Shown here piece after piece: positions 1 to 12,416 of a DNA stretch of 64,000 nucleotides. Source of the DNA: Gonatopus flavifemur (lineage: Eukaryota > Arthropoda > Insecta > Hymenoptera > Dryinidae); assembly GCA_018340375.1 (NCBI GenBank), contig JAFFJZ010000054.1:1178001-1242000 (forward strand), written 5' to 3'. Every line of letters begins with the position of its first letter. The first letter of the stretch is position 1. The notes beneath the pieces are model-generated. The model saw only the letters and a list, made by a program, of their open reading frames with translations, searched no databases and was not told the DNA's origin. The translations under genes and the position numbers were made by a program.

Positions 1-1789
1 GCTTGTTTTACATAAATCATAAACCCCATATTTTTTGTTCGATTAATTTCAAATCTCCAGAAAAACTTCCTCAAACATAAGAGCATAACTTTATTGTTCG
101 AAGTTTTTTTAATTTCACATTTCGCTCGACACTTTGTGTCGTTGAAACTCGGAAAACACGAGCCTGAGAGCCACTAATTCGTTATCAAATATTATTGAAA
201 AACGAAATGTTTTCATCATTCGAATCATTTTACAAGCTTCGGCAATACACATCGAATCTGGATATCAATGTTTATATCATTCCGATAAGATTTGGCCAAG
301 TAATCGTGAAATAAGTTTCGGAAAGTATTGAGTTCGAGAGAGCACACAAATGTTCAATCTTTAATTTTCATCTTGCAGAATAAGGATTGAACAATGATGC
401 GTTGAATAAAGATTGTTCATAAAAAAAAACAATGTATAACGAATTTTGCAAAAATAGTTGGATATTTGGATGCTTCGACCAAAAAAACATGAATCTACGT
501 TGAGAAATCGAGTGAATACAACCTTTCATTCGGATCCTCATATTCAGCAGGTAAACGAGGTAGAGTCATGAGAAATTTCCGTTGCGAGCTGATGGATAAA
601 TCGCTGTATCTTTCGAACCAATAGTCCAATTGATCTGAAACTTTCCATAAAGTTTGTCCGCACACTAGCGAACAACTTTGTCGCTGGAAGTTTTTCGTAG
701 CTCATACTTCCCCCGACACTTTTTCAATGCAAAGTTTTCCTCTCCGTTGAAAACCAAGTTTTCACTTCAAATTGAAATTTCATTAATTTTGCATCAATTT
801 TTGAAAATTTTGTCGAGATCGTCATCTTTGGAGGAGTGTTCCGAATCAGAATCTGCAAGACTCATCTTGATACGTTGAAAACTGCTCGAGTTATAACGAG
901 TTTAAGATGAAAAAACATTCATTTTTAGTACGAGAAAAAGAGGTACTTTTTAATTTTTTTCTCGAAAACTATTGATCATAGAGAAACATTGTAAACGAAC
1001 ACTCGTATTGATTTTTCAAGCCCTATCACCCAGTATTTTTAGTTTTCCAAAATTCCGACTTTTTTTTCGGTCCCCCACGTGACCGCTTGGACAATACTTT
1101 TACCGCGGTTCGAGCGCTCGTCGAGTTCTTCTTCCCGTGGGTTCAATTTGAGTGCTCGCACACACTCAAGGAGGTACATACGTCTAGGAGCTTAAAAAAA
1201 ATTACTTTCCATTAAATTTCTTACAGGAATGTATTGGCTCTATGATTACAAGACTTCGGATATACTTTTGTGGCATACTGGACTATATTAAAAAATTCTT
1301 ATCAAATATTTCATTTCAAAATGGTGAAGCTATGGTCCAGTGTATCAGAAGGCGTTCAAAAGTTGCCGTGCAATCTAGCTCGTTGTAGACCGCAATTTGC
1401 AATACAAATTTTTTCCACTTGATACATGTTTAGCTCCTACTTGAGTGACAACATATGTAACAAAAATGCAGAATTTGAAAGATGACACCAAAAACCAGTC
1501 GAAGTTGAGTCAACTTCGCGGCGAGATTCTCCGTATCCAAACTCATATGCGGTTGGCTCCACTGCATTTTTTCTCAGTGTACCTCAAAAAAATAGAGTCT
1601 GACATGGAATGCGATAGGCAGGTAATCATCGCACTCAACACATGTACTATATGTCACTGATAATCCGAATTGGCTCTTGCTTGGTTGTAGCTCCCACAAC
1701 CATGTTTATTGATTTCAGAATTTATGAAGTCTCAAACGTTCTCAATTACATTCGTGTCCCTAATGAAAAAATGTCGTTGAAATTTATTG
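1..1789. other. AT-rich stretch with no recognised gene
   Basis: No open frame here resembles a known protein and the longest frames are short. A CpG-richer patch lies near 1,080-1,150. The text around 1,386 (gtagaccgca) recurs as a small hairpin near 2,989-3,023. I see no structure strong enough to name. Confidence 0.5.
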
Positions 1790-2372
1790 AATATTATGAT
1801 TTTTTTGTTGAATGTGGTTGAGATTGATGTTGAATTTCGTTAAATTTCGTTCAGATTTGGCACAACTTTTCAGAAAAGAACAATAAAATTCAACAAACAA
1901 CAAAACAATTTGACAAAGCAGTTCAATAAATTTCAACATAATTCGTCATGACCTTTCAATTAAGTATATTGATATTTATTGAGATCTTTTGGTAAATAAT
2001 GTTGACATTTAATCAGTTTCGTTGATTCTTCATGAGTTGTGCTAAAACTGTACAAAATCCATCAGAATTCAACATGACTGTGAACTAAAGTCGACGAACT
2101 ATTTGCTATTTGCTATTTTTTCGAAATTTCAGAAATGTTGATTGCTGACACAATGATGAAATATTTTTAATTTTATTAAAATACATTGGATGTTGGTAGA
2201 ATTTGTGGAAAAATTTTAAAGACAATTAATGAATTGTAATGGAAATAGTTGATGGGAATGTTGAATCACGTTGAAATATGATTCATATTGTTGAAATTCG
2301 TCAGGTTTTATTGACTCTGATAAACGATATTTAGCAAAAAAGATCGATAAACTATACAGAGTATGGGAAACA
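1790..2372. repeat. GTTGAATTT-rich dispersed repeat, copy 1
   Basis: The segment is built of degenerate gttgaattt / ttcaacaaa motifs. It ends near 2,372 with a cactgtaaaaaaaat boundary. An inverted relative lies at about 11,107-12,340: the string reading tatacagagtatggga near 2,350 reappears reverse-complemented near 11,605. The boundary resembles a MITE terminus, but the left end and any target duplication are not clear. Confidence 0.5.
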
Positions 2373-2384
2373 CTGTAAAAAAAA

Positions 2385-2830
2385 TTTTGACTGAAAATTA
2401 AGAAAAAAGTGACTATAATTTTTTACAGTCACTGAGTCTGAATATTCAGAAACATTTCTGTTCTGAATTTTAAGATATTTATTTCTGGATTTTCAAACGC
2501 ATGTTTCTGAGTCATCAAACATATTCACATTAAATGCAAGATTCATGTTTCTTAATGTTTAGACATGCTGTTCTGAATTATGAGAAACATTTTTCTGAAT
2601 TGTCGAAAATATTCGTGTGAATTGTAAGAAATAGTCTTCTGAATTTCAAGATATTTTCTCTCAATCGTAAGAAACATTTTTCTGAATTGTCGAAAATATT
2701 TGTTTGAATTGTAAGAAATAGTCTTCTGAATTCAAAGATATTTTCTCTCAATTGTAAGAAACATTTTTCTGAACTGTAAGGAATATTTTTCTCAATTTTG
2801 AGAGATGCGCATTGAATTCTAAGAGGATGC
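2385..2830. repeat. Tandem repeat, about 87-bp unit
   Basis: Two clear head-to-tail copies of an 87-bp unit starting ctgaattgtcgaaaatatt lie at about 2,594-2,775, with decayed units on both sides. Each unit is itself made of a roughly 20-bp submotif (tctgaattgtaagaaacat). Related ctgaattttc motifs flank the inverted repeat copy at 10,884-11,107, so this block and the preceding one look like a composite repeat. Confidence 0.65.
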
Positions 2831-3410
2831 GATAGTTACCATGCGCGAGCACGTTTTTTCTACCAAATTACTGGAAACTGCTTTCATGAAAAAAATCCGA
2901 AATTTCAGCGATGGTTCTTCGAGATTTTATCTATGTCACTAAAGAGCCAGAATTTTTAATTCCGGAGATTCTTTGGTAAACGTATAATATGCGGTCTACG
3001 GTAGTGGGTAGTAGACCGCATACCATATCATTACCGATTTTTTTTCCAAGAATAGTGACGTAGATGAAGTCTCGAAAACCCAAGTGGAATGTATCTGGAA
3101 ATTATACACTTCCCAGATGAAAAAAATTGAAGACATTTATCTGGAACATTTATAACCTTTGTTTTGATAACATTATATAGGATTTTATGCATCTCTATAA
3201 CTTCATCTTGTATGATGAAGGTTTGGAAACCCACAAAATCTATCTATTTGATTATTACCAAAACAGTGTATGGAAGAATTATGGTAGGCAGCATTACAAT
3301 TTTTTTAATACATAGAACATATATCTCCACAAAATGAAACGTAAATTTGGGTAAAAGAGAAATCAAATTAGCACGTATAAAATTATAAGAATGTATAAAG
3401 AATAATTGAA
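2831..3410. other. No recognised gene; short hairpin
   Basis: There is no coding signal. A compact inverted repeat around 2,989-3,023 pairs tgcggtctac with gtagaccgca across a short gtagtggg loop. Nothing else is supported. Confidence 0.45.
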
Positions 3411-5230
3411 GAATGTGGTTTGAAAAACTATTTTAATTCCATTTAATTTTCCTTCAACTATTTGTGATAAGAGAGATAGAATTGTGTTTTATGGGACCAA
3501 GTCTAATGCAAGTATGCAAGAATCAAGCGATGAGTATGTGAAACATGTACTCAATGCTCCAATGAAAAGTTCCACAAAGAATAGCATTGAGTAATTCAAC
3601 ATGGGACAACTTATATAATTTCTACCAGATCCAACTGATGCCATTAATTTCTGTATTATGTTATAGTTTAGTAAAAATCAATGTTTTTGAGATTGATATT
3701 CTGATTTATTAAAAACCAAAAAATAAATCATTTTCAAGAGATTGATTTTCACTGAATTATAACAAAATACAGAAATCAATGCCATCAGTTTGATTTGGTA
3801 AAAATTATATAGGCAGGGTTGTATATTGCATCATGTAGGGTTACGCTTTGGGAAATGTTTCATCGATACCCTCAGTACCAGTCTTACATACTTATCGCTT
3901 GATTCTTTCATCAATTGAACTTTTTGCTCTAGAAGACAAAACCATCTCTTTCATCACAAATAGTTGAAAAAAAGTACATGAAAAGGATAACATATTATAG
4001 TTTCATAACACTTTGAAACAATATTTTCTGGTATTCAAGGAATCAAAGATCAATCTCAATAATATTGATTCTCACTAAAGCATAAGAAAATACAGTAATT
4101 ACTGCCATTAGTCTTATTTGGTAAAAATTATATAGGCAGAGTTGTATATTGCATCATGTAGGGTTACGCTTTGTGAAATGTTTCATCGATACCCTCAGTA
4201 CAAGTCTTACATACTTATCGCTGGACTCTTACACCAATTAAATGTACATCGTAGAACACATAACCATCTCTCTCATCACAAATAGTTGAAAAAAAGTACA
4301 TGAAAAGAATATCGTTTCTATAGTTTTATGTACTTTTATTCAACTATTTGTGATGAGAGAGATAGTTTTGTCTTCTACAACATAAAGTTCAATTGATGAA
4401 AGAATCAAGCGATAAGTATGTAATACTTGTACTGAGGGTATCGATGAAACATTTCACAAAGCGTAACCCTACATGATGCAATATACAACTCTGCCTATAT
4501 AATTTTTACCAAATAAAACTAATGGCAGTAATTACTGTATTTTCTCATGCTTTAGTGAGAATCAATATTATTGAGATTGATCTTTGATTCCTTGAATACC
4601 AGAAAATATTGTTTCAAAGTGTTATGAAACTATAATATGTTATCCTTTTCATGTACTTTTTTCAACTATTTGTGATGAAAGAGATGGTTTTGTCTTCTAG
4701 AACAAAAAGTTCAATTGATGAAAGAATCAAGCGATAAGTATGTAAGACTGGTACTGAGGGTATCGATGAAACATTTCCCAAAGCGTAACCCTACGTGATG
4801 CGATATACAACCCTGCCTATATAATTCTTACCAAATCAAACTGATGGAATTAATTTCTGTATTTTGTTATAATTCAGTGAAAATCAATCTCTTGAAAATG
4901 ATTTATTTTTTGGTTTTTGATAAATCAGAATATCAATCTCACAAACACTGATTTTCACTAAACTATAACCTAATACAGAAATTAATGGCATCGATTGGAT
5001 CTGGTAGAAATTATATAAGTTGTTCCATGTTAAATCACTCAATGTTATACTTTGTGAAACTTTCCATTGGAGCACTTATTACACGTTTGTATGTTTCACA
5101 TACTTATCGCATCGCTTGTTCCTTGCCCTAATTAGACTTGGTCCCATGGCACACAGTTCTATCTCTTGTATTACAAATAGTTGAAGACAAAGTAAATGGA
5201 AATAATGTAGTTTTTTAAACCACATTCTCT
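3411..5230. repeat. 1.8-kb nested palindrome of about 270-bp units
   Basis: The whole segment is a large inverted repeat centred near 4,318. The left edge (gaatgtggtttgaaaaac) pairs with the right edge (gttttttaaaccacattc). Each arm is itself palindromic: units beginning caactatttgtgat and ending near the shared text aaagcgtaaccctac occur at least six times, in the order forward, reverse, reverse, forward, forward, reverse. A seventh, degraded unit follows at about 5,235-5,345. There is no coding capacity, and no target duplication could be fixed. It is likely a foldback/MITE-derived amplification. Confidence 0.8.
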
Positions 5231-5579
5231 GAGTTTCAAACTAATCGCAGTAATTACTACATGTTCATATGGTTCAGTGAATATAAATCTACTTGAAATT
5301 GATTTTATGATCTACGAAAAATCAGAACATCTGATTCAGAAATTGTATGTTTTTTTCATCATTTTCAATTCAAAAATCTCAATGTATCATCCTTCCTTTA
5401 ATCATTTATTCATACCACCGTCATGAGATTTTCTGATTGTCATATTCAGAGACGATTTTTGTTCCAATGGCAAAGAGGTTAACTTCACATTTTTAACATT
5501 TTTTTTACCGAATCCCACAATACATTTCATGTCACATTATAAATTAATTTGGCTCAAATTACATTGCACAACATGTAAT
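5231..5579. other. Degraded repeat unit, otherwise empty
   Basis: The first 110 bases are a decayed copy of the palindrome unit (cgcagtaattactac). The rest shows no gene or repeat that I recognise. Confidence 0.4.
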
Positions 5580-5837
5580 TAGGGGAGAGTGGGGACACTT
5601 GCACCACTTTTTTTTTACATTGTTATAACTTTCGTGGTTAACTTCATTCGATATATTATTTATGGGATTTTGACAGAGCAAACATTCCTTTCTAAGTTGC
5701 AAATGATACCAAGGTAGAATCTAACATCCTATCAATGATATAAGTGTTCTTCAAAAACATTGCGTTTGGTGCAACTCTCCCCACATGGCGGGAGACTTGC
5801 ACCACCCTGTGGGGATATTTGCACCACCCTGCGAATT

Positions 5838-5844
5838 AGCTTTT

Positions 5845-5883
<39 letters not shown>

Positions 5884-5892
5884 TTCTCTCTC
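5838..5892. repeat. (CT)n microsatellite
   Basis: A nearly pure CT dinucleotide run lies in the left arm of the foldback element. A shorter matching TC-rich tract sits in the right arm at about 6,850-6,895, so the tract belonged to the arms before they diverged. Confidence 0.9.
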
Positions 5893-5911
5893 CCTGAGTA
5901 ATTGATCCTCT

Positions 5912-6330
5912 CCCTGCTAAATTTTCCCAATAAGGACCGATACAAAACGATAAATGTTTTCTATAGTTTTCAATGAGGTTTCTGAATACGGAATTTACGA
6001 AGTTATATCGTTATCAAACGATAGAACTCTATCGCTCTTCATCGTTTTCTATAAAAATTTAACAGATCGTGAAATTCGTATAGGAGAAGTATCAGTTATT
6101 TGGAAAAAAATAGTTATGTGTTCTAGAATAAGTAGTACTTTTCCAATATGAATTTCACGATAAAACCCTTTACAATCTGTTAAATTTTTATAGAAAACGG
6201 TAAGGAACGGTAGAGTTCTATCGTTTGATAACGATATAACTTCGTAAATTCCGTATTCAGAAACCTCATTGAAAACTATAGAAAAAATTTATCGTTTTGT
6301 ATCGTTCTTTATGGGGATAATTTAGCAGGG
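5912..6330. mobile_element. Palindromic MITE, CCCTGC...GCAGGG ends
   Basis: The left end CCCTGCTAAATTTTCCC pairs with the right end GGGGATAATTTAGCAGGG. The arms remain complementary almost to the centre near 6,140, including tatcgttatcaaacgatag on both sides. CT flanks both ends (5,910-5,911 and 6,331-6,332), a candidate 2-bp target duplication. No coding capacity is expected. It lies inside the left arm of the larger foldback element. A partial relative may exist at 25,857-26,095. Confidence 0.75.
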
Positions 6331-7993
6331 CTAATTGGAATAATAACCACTATTTTCAAATCTATTTATCAGTATTTATTTGAAATGAATAATCAGATAT
6401 ACAAGTGAATAGCTGAACTTACGATCAAGATGGACTTTATGCAGTTTAGAGTTTGATACTAGCAACAACCTTTTATTGAAAACTAATTGCACAAGAGTGT
6501 TTGCTATGAACGGAGGAAACAAGTGAAATTTGTCACTCCTACCAACTCATATCAGGAGGCATAAACTCAATTGAACGTTTTTGAGATTGATTTCAGCGCC
6601 GCCAAGAGGAAGGGTACTTGAACTAATCTCACATGAAGGCACTGATACTGTGTCACAAACTTTTATGATTTGTTGAGCATTTGTGTAAATGTATCCATGT
6701 GAGGTTAGTTCCAGTAGCCTTCCCCTTGGCGGCGTTGAAGTTCATTATGAAAATTCTCTCATTGAGTTTATCCCCCCTGACTTATATGAAGTGAGATCAT
6801 TCATGGAAATAGCAAAGAGTTTCACAGAGTATTTTATCAAACAGAAGAATCTTTCTCTCTCTCTCTCCTTCCTCTCCTTCTCTCTTCTGTTCTTCGGAAG
6901 AACATTCAGATTCGAACATCCGAGTGTACGGATCATTCTGAATACCTGTTTCTATAAAAAAAATGAAACATCGGAAGTGGTGCAAGTATCCCCGCAATTT
7001 GTGGTGCATTGCATCCCTCACGGCATCAACAGACTACTGATGCTCGCAAAAAAATTCCAGATATTTTCAGTCAAAAAGTGGATCATGAAAATATTGTGCA
7101 ACGATTGTACTTTCGATTGAGATTGGTTTCGTGGTGTTTGGGATCACTTACAGATCATGGGAAACTTTTTCTGAAAAACTAAGGAGACACAAATCAAACG
7201 ATTTTGAGAGTGCCAAACCTTTTGATATCAATAAAAAAACAGAGATTAATTCCACATTCCTGTGAACTCGTGTGGAGTTAGGTCATCCATTCAGCAAACG
7301 CCACGTGTAAGAACAGTTCAGAAATTTTGGAAAATTAGGAGATATCTGCTGTGGTGCATATCACCCCATGGTGCAAGTGTCCCCACTCTCCCCTACTGTT
7401 GGTGCAGTAAGTATTTGTTCATTAAAATAAATGATATTGAATTTGATTTTGCAACTCACCTTTACTTACCGTTCATTGACCGTCATACAAAATAATGCAA
7501 GCCGATTCACTGCCCTGGTTAAACAATCGGATTGAATCCGATAAAAAAAAATTTTATCGGAAGGAATTCAGTTTCTGCATCGGAAATTTCCTATTGATAC
7601 CAATAAGATCATTTTCAATTGGATTTAATCGGTCTTTCCCCTGGTGAAAAAATCCGATTGAATCCGATAAAAACACATTTCATCGGAATGGATTGAGTTT
7701 CTGCATCGGAAATTTCCCATTGATACCAATAAAATAATTTTTAACTGGATTTAATCGGCATTTTCCCTGGTGAAAAAATCCGATAAAAAAAACTTATCGG
7801 AATGAATTGATTCCTGCATCGCAATTTTCTTATTGAATTTTATTGGTTGTTGACCCAACCAACGAACGGTTTATATACATTATATACGCGCATTTTATAT
7901 CTATTAAACAAACACATATATCATTTATTCAATCATTCCGTATGACAAATTATTGCTGAAATAAATTCAAACGATCATTTATGTGTTATTAAC

Positions 7994-8083
7994 ATGGTGA
8001 TCACCCATCCACCTTGTACCGCAGTTGTCGTTGCTTAGCCTAGAAGATCGATCTGGAACACCCGCTCGCTCGATGCCGTGGTT
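7994..8083 (-). pseudogene. 5S rRNA-like sequence (possible SINE3 head)
   Basis: Read on the minus strand, the segment contains ACCACGGC, then GATCnnnCTnnGCTAAGCAACG, then TGGATGGGTGATCACC. These follow, in order and with about the right spacing, the 5S rRNA start, the internal box A (AAGCAACG) and box C (TGGATGGGTGACC). Several substitutions make a functional 5S gene unlikely. Known 5S-derived SINEs (SINE3) have such a head. The tail would run left of 7,994, but I cannot define it. Confidence 0.5.
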
Positions 8084-8229
8084 CGCTTCCTATCAATGTG
8101 AACTAAATGACTGTCTTATGTCAGGGATGGGTGTCCTATAGTAATAAGATTCAATTGGTAATAGTCCATTGGACATATGAGGGATTGTATCGGTCTTAAT
8201 GAGAGCATGGGAGTTCATTAATAATAAAA

Positions 8230-9500
8230 ATCCCAATGAAGACCAAGAAAATATTTTCCAATTGGATTCAATCGGTATTTTATGATGGATGAAAAATTCC
8301 GATTGATATCAATACAATATTTTTCAATTGGATGCAATCGGTATTTTATCAATTATGAAAATTCTAATTGATACGAGTCAAATATTTTCCAATGGGATCC
8401 AATAGGTATTTTATCAATAATGAGAATTCCGATTGATATCAATGAAATATTGTGTAATTGGATTCACTTGGTATTTTATGATCAATGAAAATTCCGAGTG
8501 ACGCCAATACAATATTTTTCAATTGCATTGAATCGGTATGTTATTAATTATGAAGATTCTGATTGATACCAGTCAAATATTTTTCAATGGCATCCAATAG
8601 GTATTTTGTCAATAATAAGAATTCCTATTGATACCAAGAAAATATTTTTCATTTGATTAAATTGATATTTTATTGATTATTGAAATTTTAATTGATATCA
8701 GTGAAATATTTTTCAATGGAATTCAATGGGTATTTCATTAATCACAAAAATTTCAAATGATACCGAGGAAATATTTTCTAATTGGATTCAATGGGTATTT
8801 TATGGTTGATAAAAAATTCCGATTAATACCAATAAAATATTTTTTAATTGGATTGAATCGGTATTTCATTAATCATGAAAATTTTAATTGATACCAGTCA
8901 AATATGTTCCAATGGGATCCAATTGGTATTTTATCAATAGTAAAAATTCCGGTTGATACCAATACAATATTTTTCAATTTGATTCATTCGGAGTTTTATC
9001 AATCATGCAAATTCTAATTGATACCAGTAAAACGTTTTTCAATGGGATCCAATTGGTATTTTATCAATAATAAGAATTCCAATTGATGACAATAAAATGT
9101 TTCTTATTTGATTAAATAGGTATTTTATTGATCATTAAAATTCTAATTGATATCAGTGAAATATTTTTCAATAGAATTCAATGGGTATTTCATTAATCAT
9201 AAAAATTCCAATTGATACCAAGAAAATATTTTCTCATTAGATTCAATGGGTATTTTATGGTTGATAAAAAATTCCGATGGATACCAATAAAATATTTTTT
9301 AATTGGATTGAATCGGTATTTCATTAATCATAAAAATTTTAATTGATACCAGTCAAATATTTTTCAATGGGATCCAATTGATATTTTATCAATAATAATT
9401 ATTCCGATTGATATTAATGAAATATTGTGTAATTGCATTCACTTGGTATTTTATGACCAATGAAAATTCCGATTGATGCCAATACAATATTTTCCAATTG
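8230..9500. repeat. Degenerate tandem repeat, about 65-bp unit
   Basis: About nineteen decayed units follow the pattern ttttcaattggattnaat, then cggtattttatcaat, then aattccgattgatacca. Units alternate between two sub-types (tccgattgat and tctaattgat). They form the core of the CCCTGG element, and the same words occur in its termini. Confidence 0.75.
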
Positions 9501-9919
9501 GATTCAATTCATTAGCTCCAATAGATTGAAATTGTGGAAACTTCCGATGAAAACCGTTTGCCTGATGGAATGGAGAAAATTTCAATCATCCAATCAGATA
9601 TCTCTTATACAGACCAATAGATTATGTGAAGTCTGATTAATTCCCATCAAATGCAGATTTTTTAATTGGTGAATCCCCGATTGAAACCTATAGAAAAAAG
9701 ATTCCGATAAACTCTTATTGATTTTGAATCGGGGATTGAACTGTTCCGATTGATCCTATGCAGTCCGATTAATTCTGAATCGGTTTCTATCGGATCTTAT
9801 CGGATTTTTTAACCAGGGCTATAGCGGTGGAATAAAGTCTAAAATTGAATTGGACATTTCTCATTCAATGCTATTGAATATTCAATTCCGTAAATATTCC
9901 TTTTATTTCCCATAAATTG

Positions 9920-10179
9920 CACTGAAAAAAAATTTCATCGAAAATCAATTATATTTTGTTGTTAGGGTAACTGAATATCATAGTCAAGTCAACGAATATA
10001 CGGCCAGATTGACAGTATAATCGTTGACTTGACACCATGATGGTTGATTCAACTGCATGTAGTTGAGTCAACAGTGCATGTAGTTGAGGCAACAGTCAGA
10101 TTCAGTTGGATATATCCAATCGTATTCCACTGTTGAATCAACTATATCACCGTTGTCTGTACCCACCTTTTTTTCAGTG
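9920..10179. mobile_element. Small MITE with CACTGAAAAAAA ends
   Basis: CACTGAAAAAAAATTTC at the left pairs with CCTTTTTTTCAGTG at the right. The interior has several short inverted and direct copies of gttgactcaac and catgtagttgag. It appears inserted in the right part of the CCCTGG element. No clear target duplication was found. Confidence 0.5.
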
Positions 10180-10883
10180 TGGGATGATCGAATAATCCAA
10201 TTGAAACCTATTGACCAATAAAATAAACAAACTCAAATCGAATTGGATATTCTGGATAGAAACCCAGTAAGTCTTGAATTTTGTACAATTTTCCCATTGG
10301 TTCCGATAGACCGGAATCACCGAAAATTCTGATAAAAACCGATGATTTAATCCGCTGAAAGGATTTCTGAATTCGAATGGGATATTTCTCATTCAATCCT
10401 ATTCAATTTTCAGATCCGTAAATGGTGCTATTATTCCCCATGAATTCGGATAGTGGAATAATCCGATTAAAACCTACAGACCGATCAAATCTGTACGAAC
10501 TCTAATCGAATTGGACATTCTCCATAAAAACCGAATAAATTTCCCATTATGTAACATTTACGATCGGTTCCAATAGCTTTAGGTCATGGAAATTTCCGAT
10601 AAAAACCATTTGCCTCATGAAATGGAGAAATTTTCAAACTCTCAATCAGATATCTCTCATACAAACCGATTGATCACTGAAAGTCATATTAATTCCAATG
10701 AAACAAATATTTCTTTATCGATAAATCCTCGATTCAATCCTATATATACCACGTTCCAATTGATTCCTATTCATCTTGAATGGGTAGTTGAGCCTCTCCG
10801 ATTGACCCTATTCATTCCGATTAATTTTGAATCGGTTTTTATCGGTTCCTATTGGACCTTTTAACCAGGGTGCGCACCGATTC

Positions 10884-12340
10884 TGCTCATGTTTTCAGTG
10901 TAAGTTTCTTAAATTATTCAGATTCTTAATTTTCAAAGTATTGGTGATGAACATGAAGAAACTTTCTCTAATTTTTTAGAAACTTGGTATCTAAATATAA
11001 TATTCTAGATATCAAATCTGAATTTTCAGAAAACCTTATCCAAATTTGCCTTTTAGAAACTCGAGTCTGAAAATACAGACACTCCAGTATCTGAATTTTC
11101 CGAAAATTTTTTACAGTGAATGTGAAGTGGTGTTGGAATATGCTGAATTTTATTGCATTTACATAAAATTTGTGCAACAATATTGAAGTGCATTGATGAA
11201 TTTTGACAAAAATAACTGGTGCCGAAGAATTGGGAAAGGTTGAAATGCATTGAAATATGATTCCTGGTGTTGGTTTCAGTTAACTGTTTCGGTTTCAATT
11301 TATCAACGAATTTGGTCGAAACTTAACGAGACATTCACATTCAAACACCATTCCACATTATGAATACCTGTGTTGATCCATGTTATTCACCAAAATTCAT
11401 TGATCTTAGTACACCATATTTCACAAAATTCAACAAATTTGATCAAATTTCAACAACACGAATCATGTTTCAACGTATTTCAACCTTTCCTGATCCCTTC
11501 GCATCAATTATTTTCGCCGGAATTTATCAATGTACTCCAATATTGTTCCACAAATTTCGTAGGAATGCAATAAAATTCATTACATTTCAACACTTCTTCA
11601 CATTTCCCATACTCTGTATAGTTTATCGGTCTTTTTCGTTAAATATCGTTAATCATAGTCAATGAAACCTTACGAATTTCAACAAATTGTATCGAATTTG
11701 TACAATATGAATCATATTTCAATGCAATTCAACATTTCGTCATTTACGCCCATCAATTATTTCCATTACAATTCATTTATTGTTTCCAACATTCTTCTTC
11801 AAATTTCTCTAACATCCGATGTATTCCAATGAAATGCGAAATATTTCACCATCGTGTGATCAGTCATTATTTTTCAAGTTTTCAGTAAATTTCAACAATG
11901 ATTTCAATGAAAATCGATGTCATTCATTAGATTTCATTGAATCTCATTGGAATTCATTATACCCCATAGTATTTCCACATAAAATGTCCATGAGTTTCAT
12001 TTATTGAGTGTTTATCAAGTTTCAGCAAAGTACCACAAAACGATTCAACGATATTCCGTGGGATTATCGTGGAGACCGTTGAATTTCCTGGAAATACATT
12101 GAATTTTGTTTAGAAAAATCTGAATCTGTGGAATAACCCATGTGGAAAAAATGTCAAAAACTGTATACAATTGTATACGATTTGTATACAACTTGCGTAC
12201 AATTTTATACATTTTTGGACACATTTTCCACATGGAAAGAATCCTCTTCGTTTGATTTCAATGGATTCTTAATACTTTTTTTCCAACAATATTTCAATAA
12301 ATTTCAACAAAATCTCAACACCTGAGAATTCTTCAACGAA
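10884..12340. repeat. Inverted relative of the 1.8-2.8 kb composite repeat
   Basis: A ctgaattttc-type block (10,884-11,107) is followed by a ttttttacagtg junction and a ttcaacatttc / gttgaaat block. This is the reverse-complement order of the composite at 1,790-2,830. The matching string is visible near 11,605 (tactctgtatagtttatcg). The segment contains a short hairpin element at 12,138-12,235. Confidence 0.5.
12138..12235. repeat. 98-bp hairpin element
   Basis: CCATGTGGAAAAAATGT at the left pairs with ACATTTTCCACATGG at the right. The inner arms carry repeated tgtatacaa words. It is compact, non-coding and compatible with a tiny MITE. Confidence 0.6.
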
Positions 12341-12416
12341 ATATTAGGTGTATGAATAAGTTTCAGTACAGTTTTCAAAGAATTCAACATCTATTAAAGA
12401 AGAAGTCAACACACAG

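Larger units (their letters stand above)
5582..7393. mobile_element. Foldback/MITE-like DNA element with GGGGAGAGTGGGGACA ends
   Basis: The left end reads GGGGAGAGTGGGGACACTTG and the right end is its reverse complement. Both are flanked by TA (5,580-5,581 and 7,394-7,395), consistent with a 2-bp target duplication. Next to the ends are repeated ttgcaccac motifs. The arms continue as an imperfect inverted repeat to a centre near 6,665. For example, the text around 6,594-6,635 (cgccgccaagaggaagg) pairs with 6,698-6,741, and both arms carry a TC-rich microsatellite. No transposase is present, so it is non-autonomous. The left arm was later invaded by a 419-bp MITE. I do not assign a superfamily. 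Confidence 0.75.
7513..10870. mobile_element. CCCTGG...CCAGGG non-autonomous element
   Basis: The outer left end (CCCTGGTTAAACAATCGG) and the outer right end (TTTTAACCAGGG) are inverted. TG flanks both (7,511-7,512 and 10,871-10,872). The left end is repeated two more times (near 7,636 and 7,766), and a further right-type end occurs at 9,818, so termini have been duplicated or a second copy is nested. The interior is filled with degenerate units around the words CCGATT, ATTGGATT and TTTTATC. It also holds a 5S-like stretch and a small CACTGAAAA MITE. No transposase is visible. Confidence 0.65.

Noticed and set aside
3411..5345. CRISPR-like array (regular repeats)
   Set aside because: Units alternate in orientation, are about 270 bp and there are no short unique spacers. 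The sequence is eukaryotic.
6689..7120. 143-codon plus-strand open frame in the foldback element
   Set aside because: It lies across the right arm and a TC microsatellite, with long S/L/F runs translated from the repeat. An opposite-strand frame covers the same bases. No family features.
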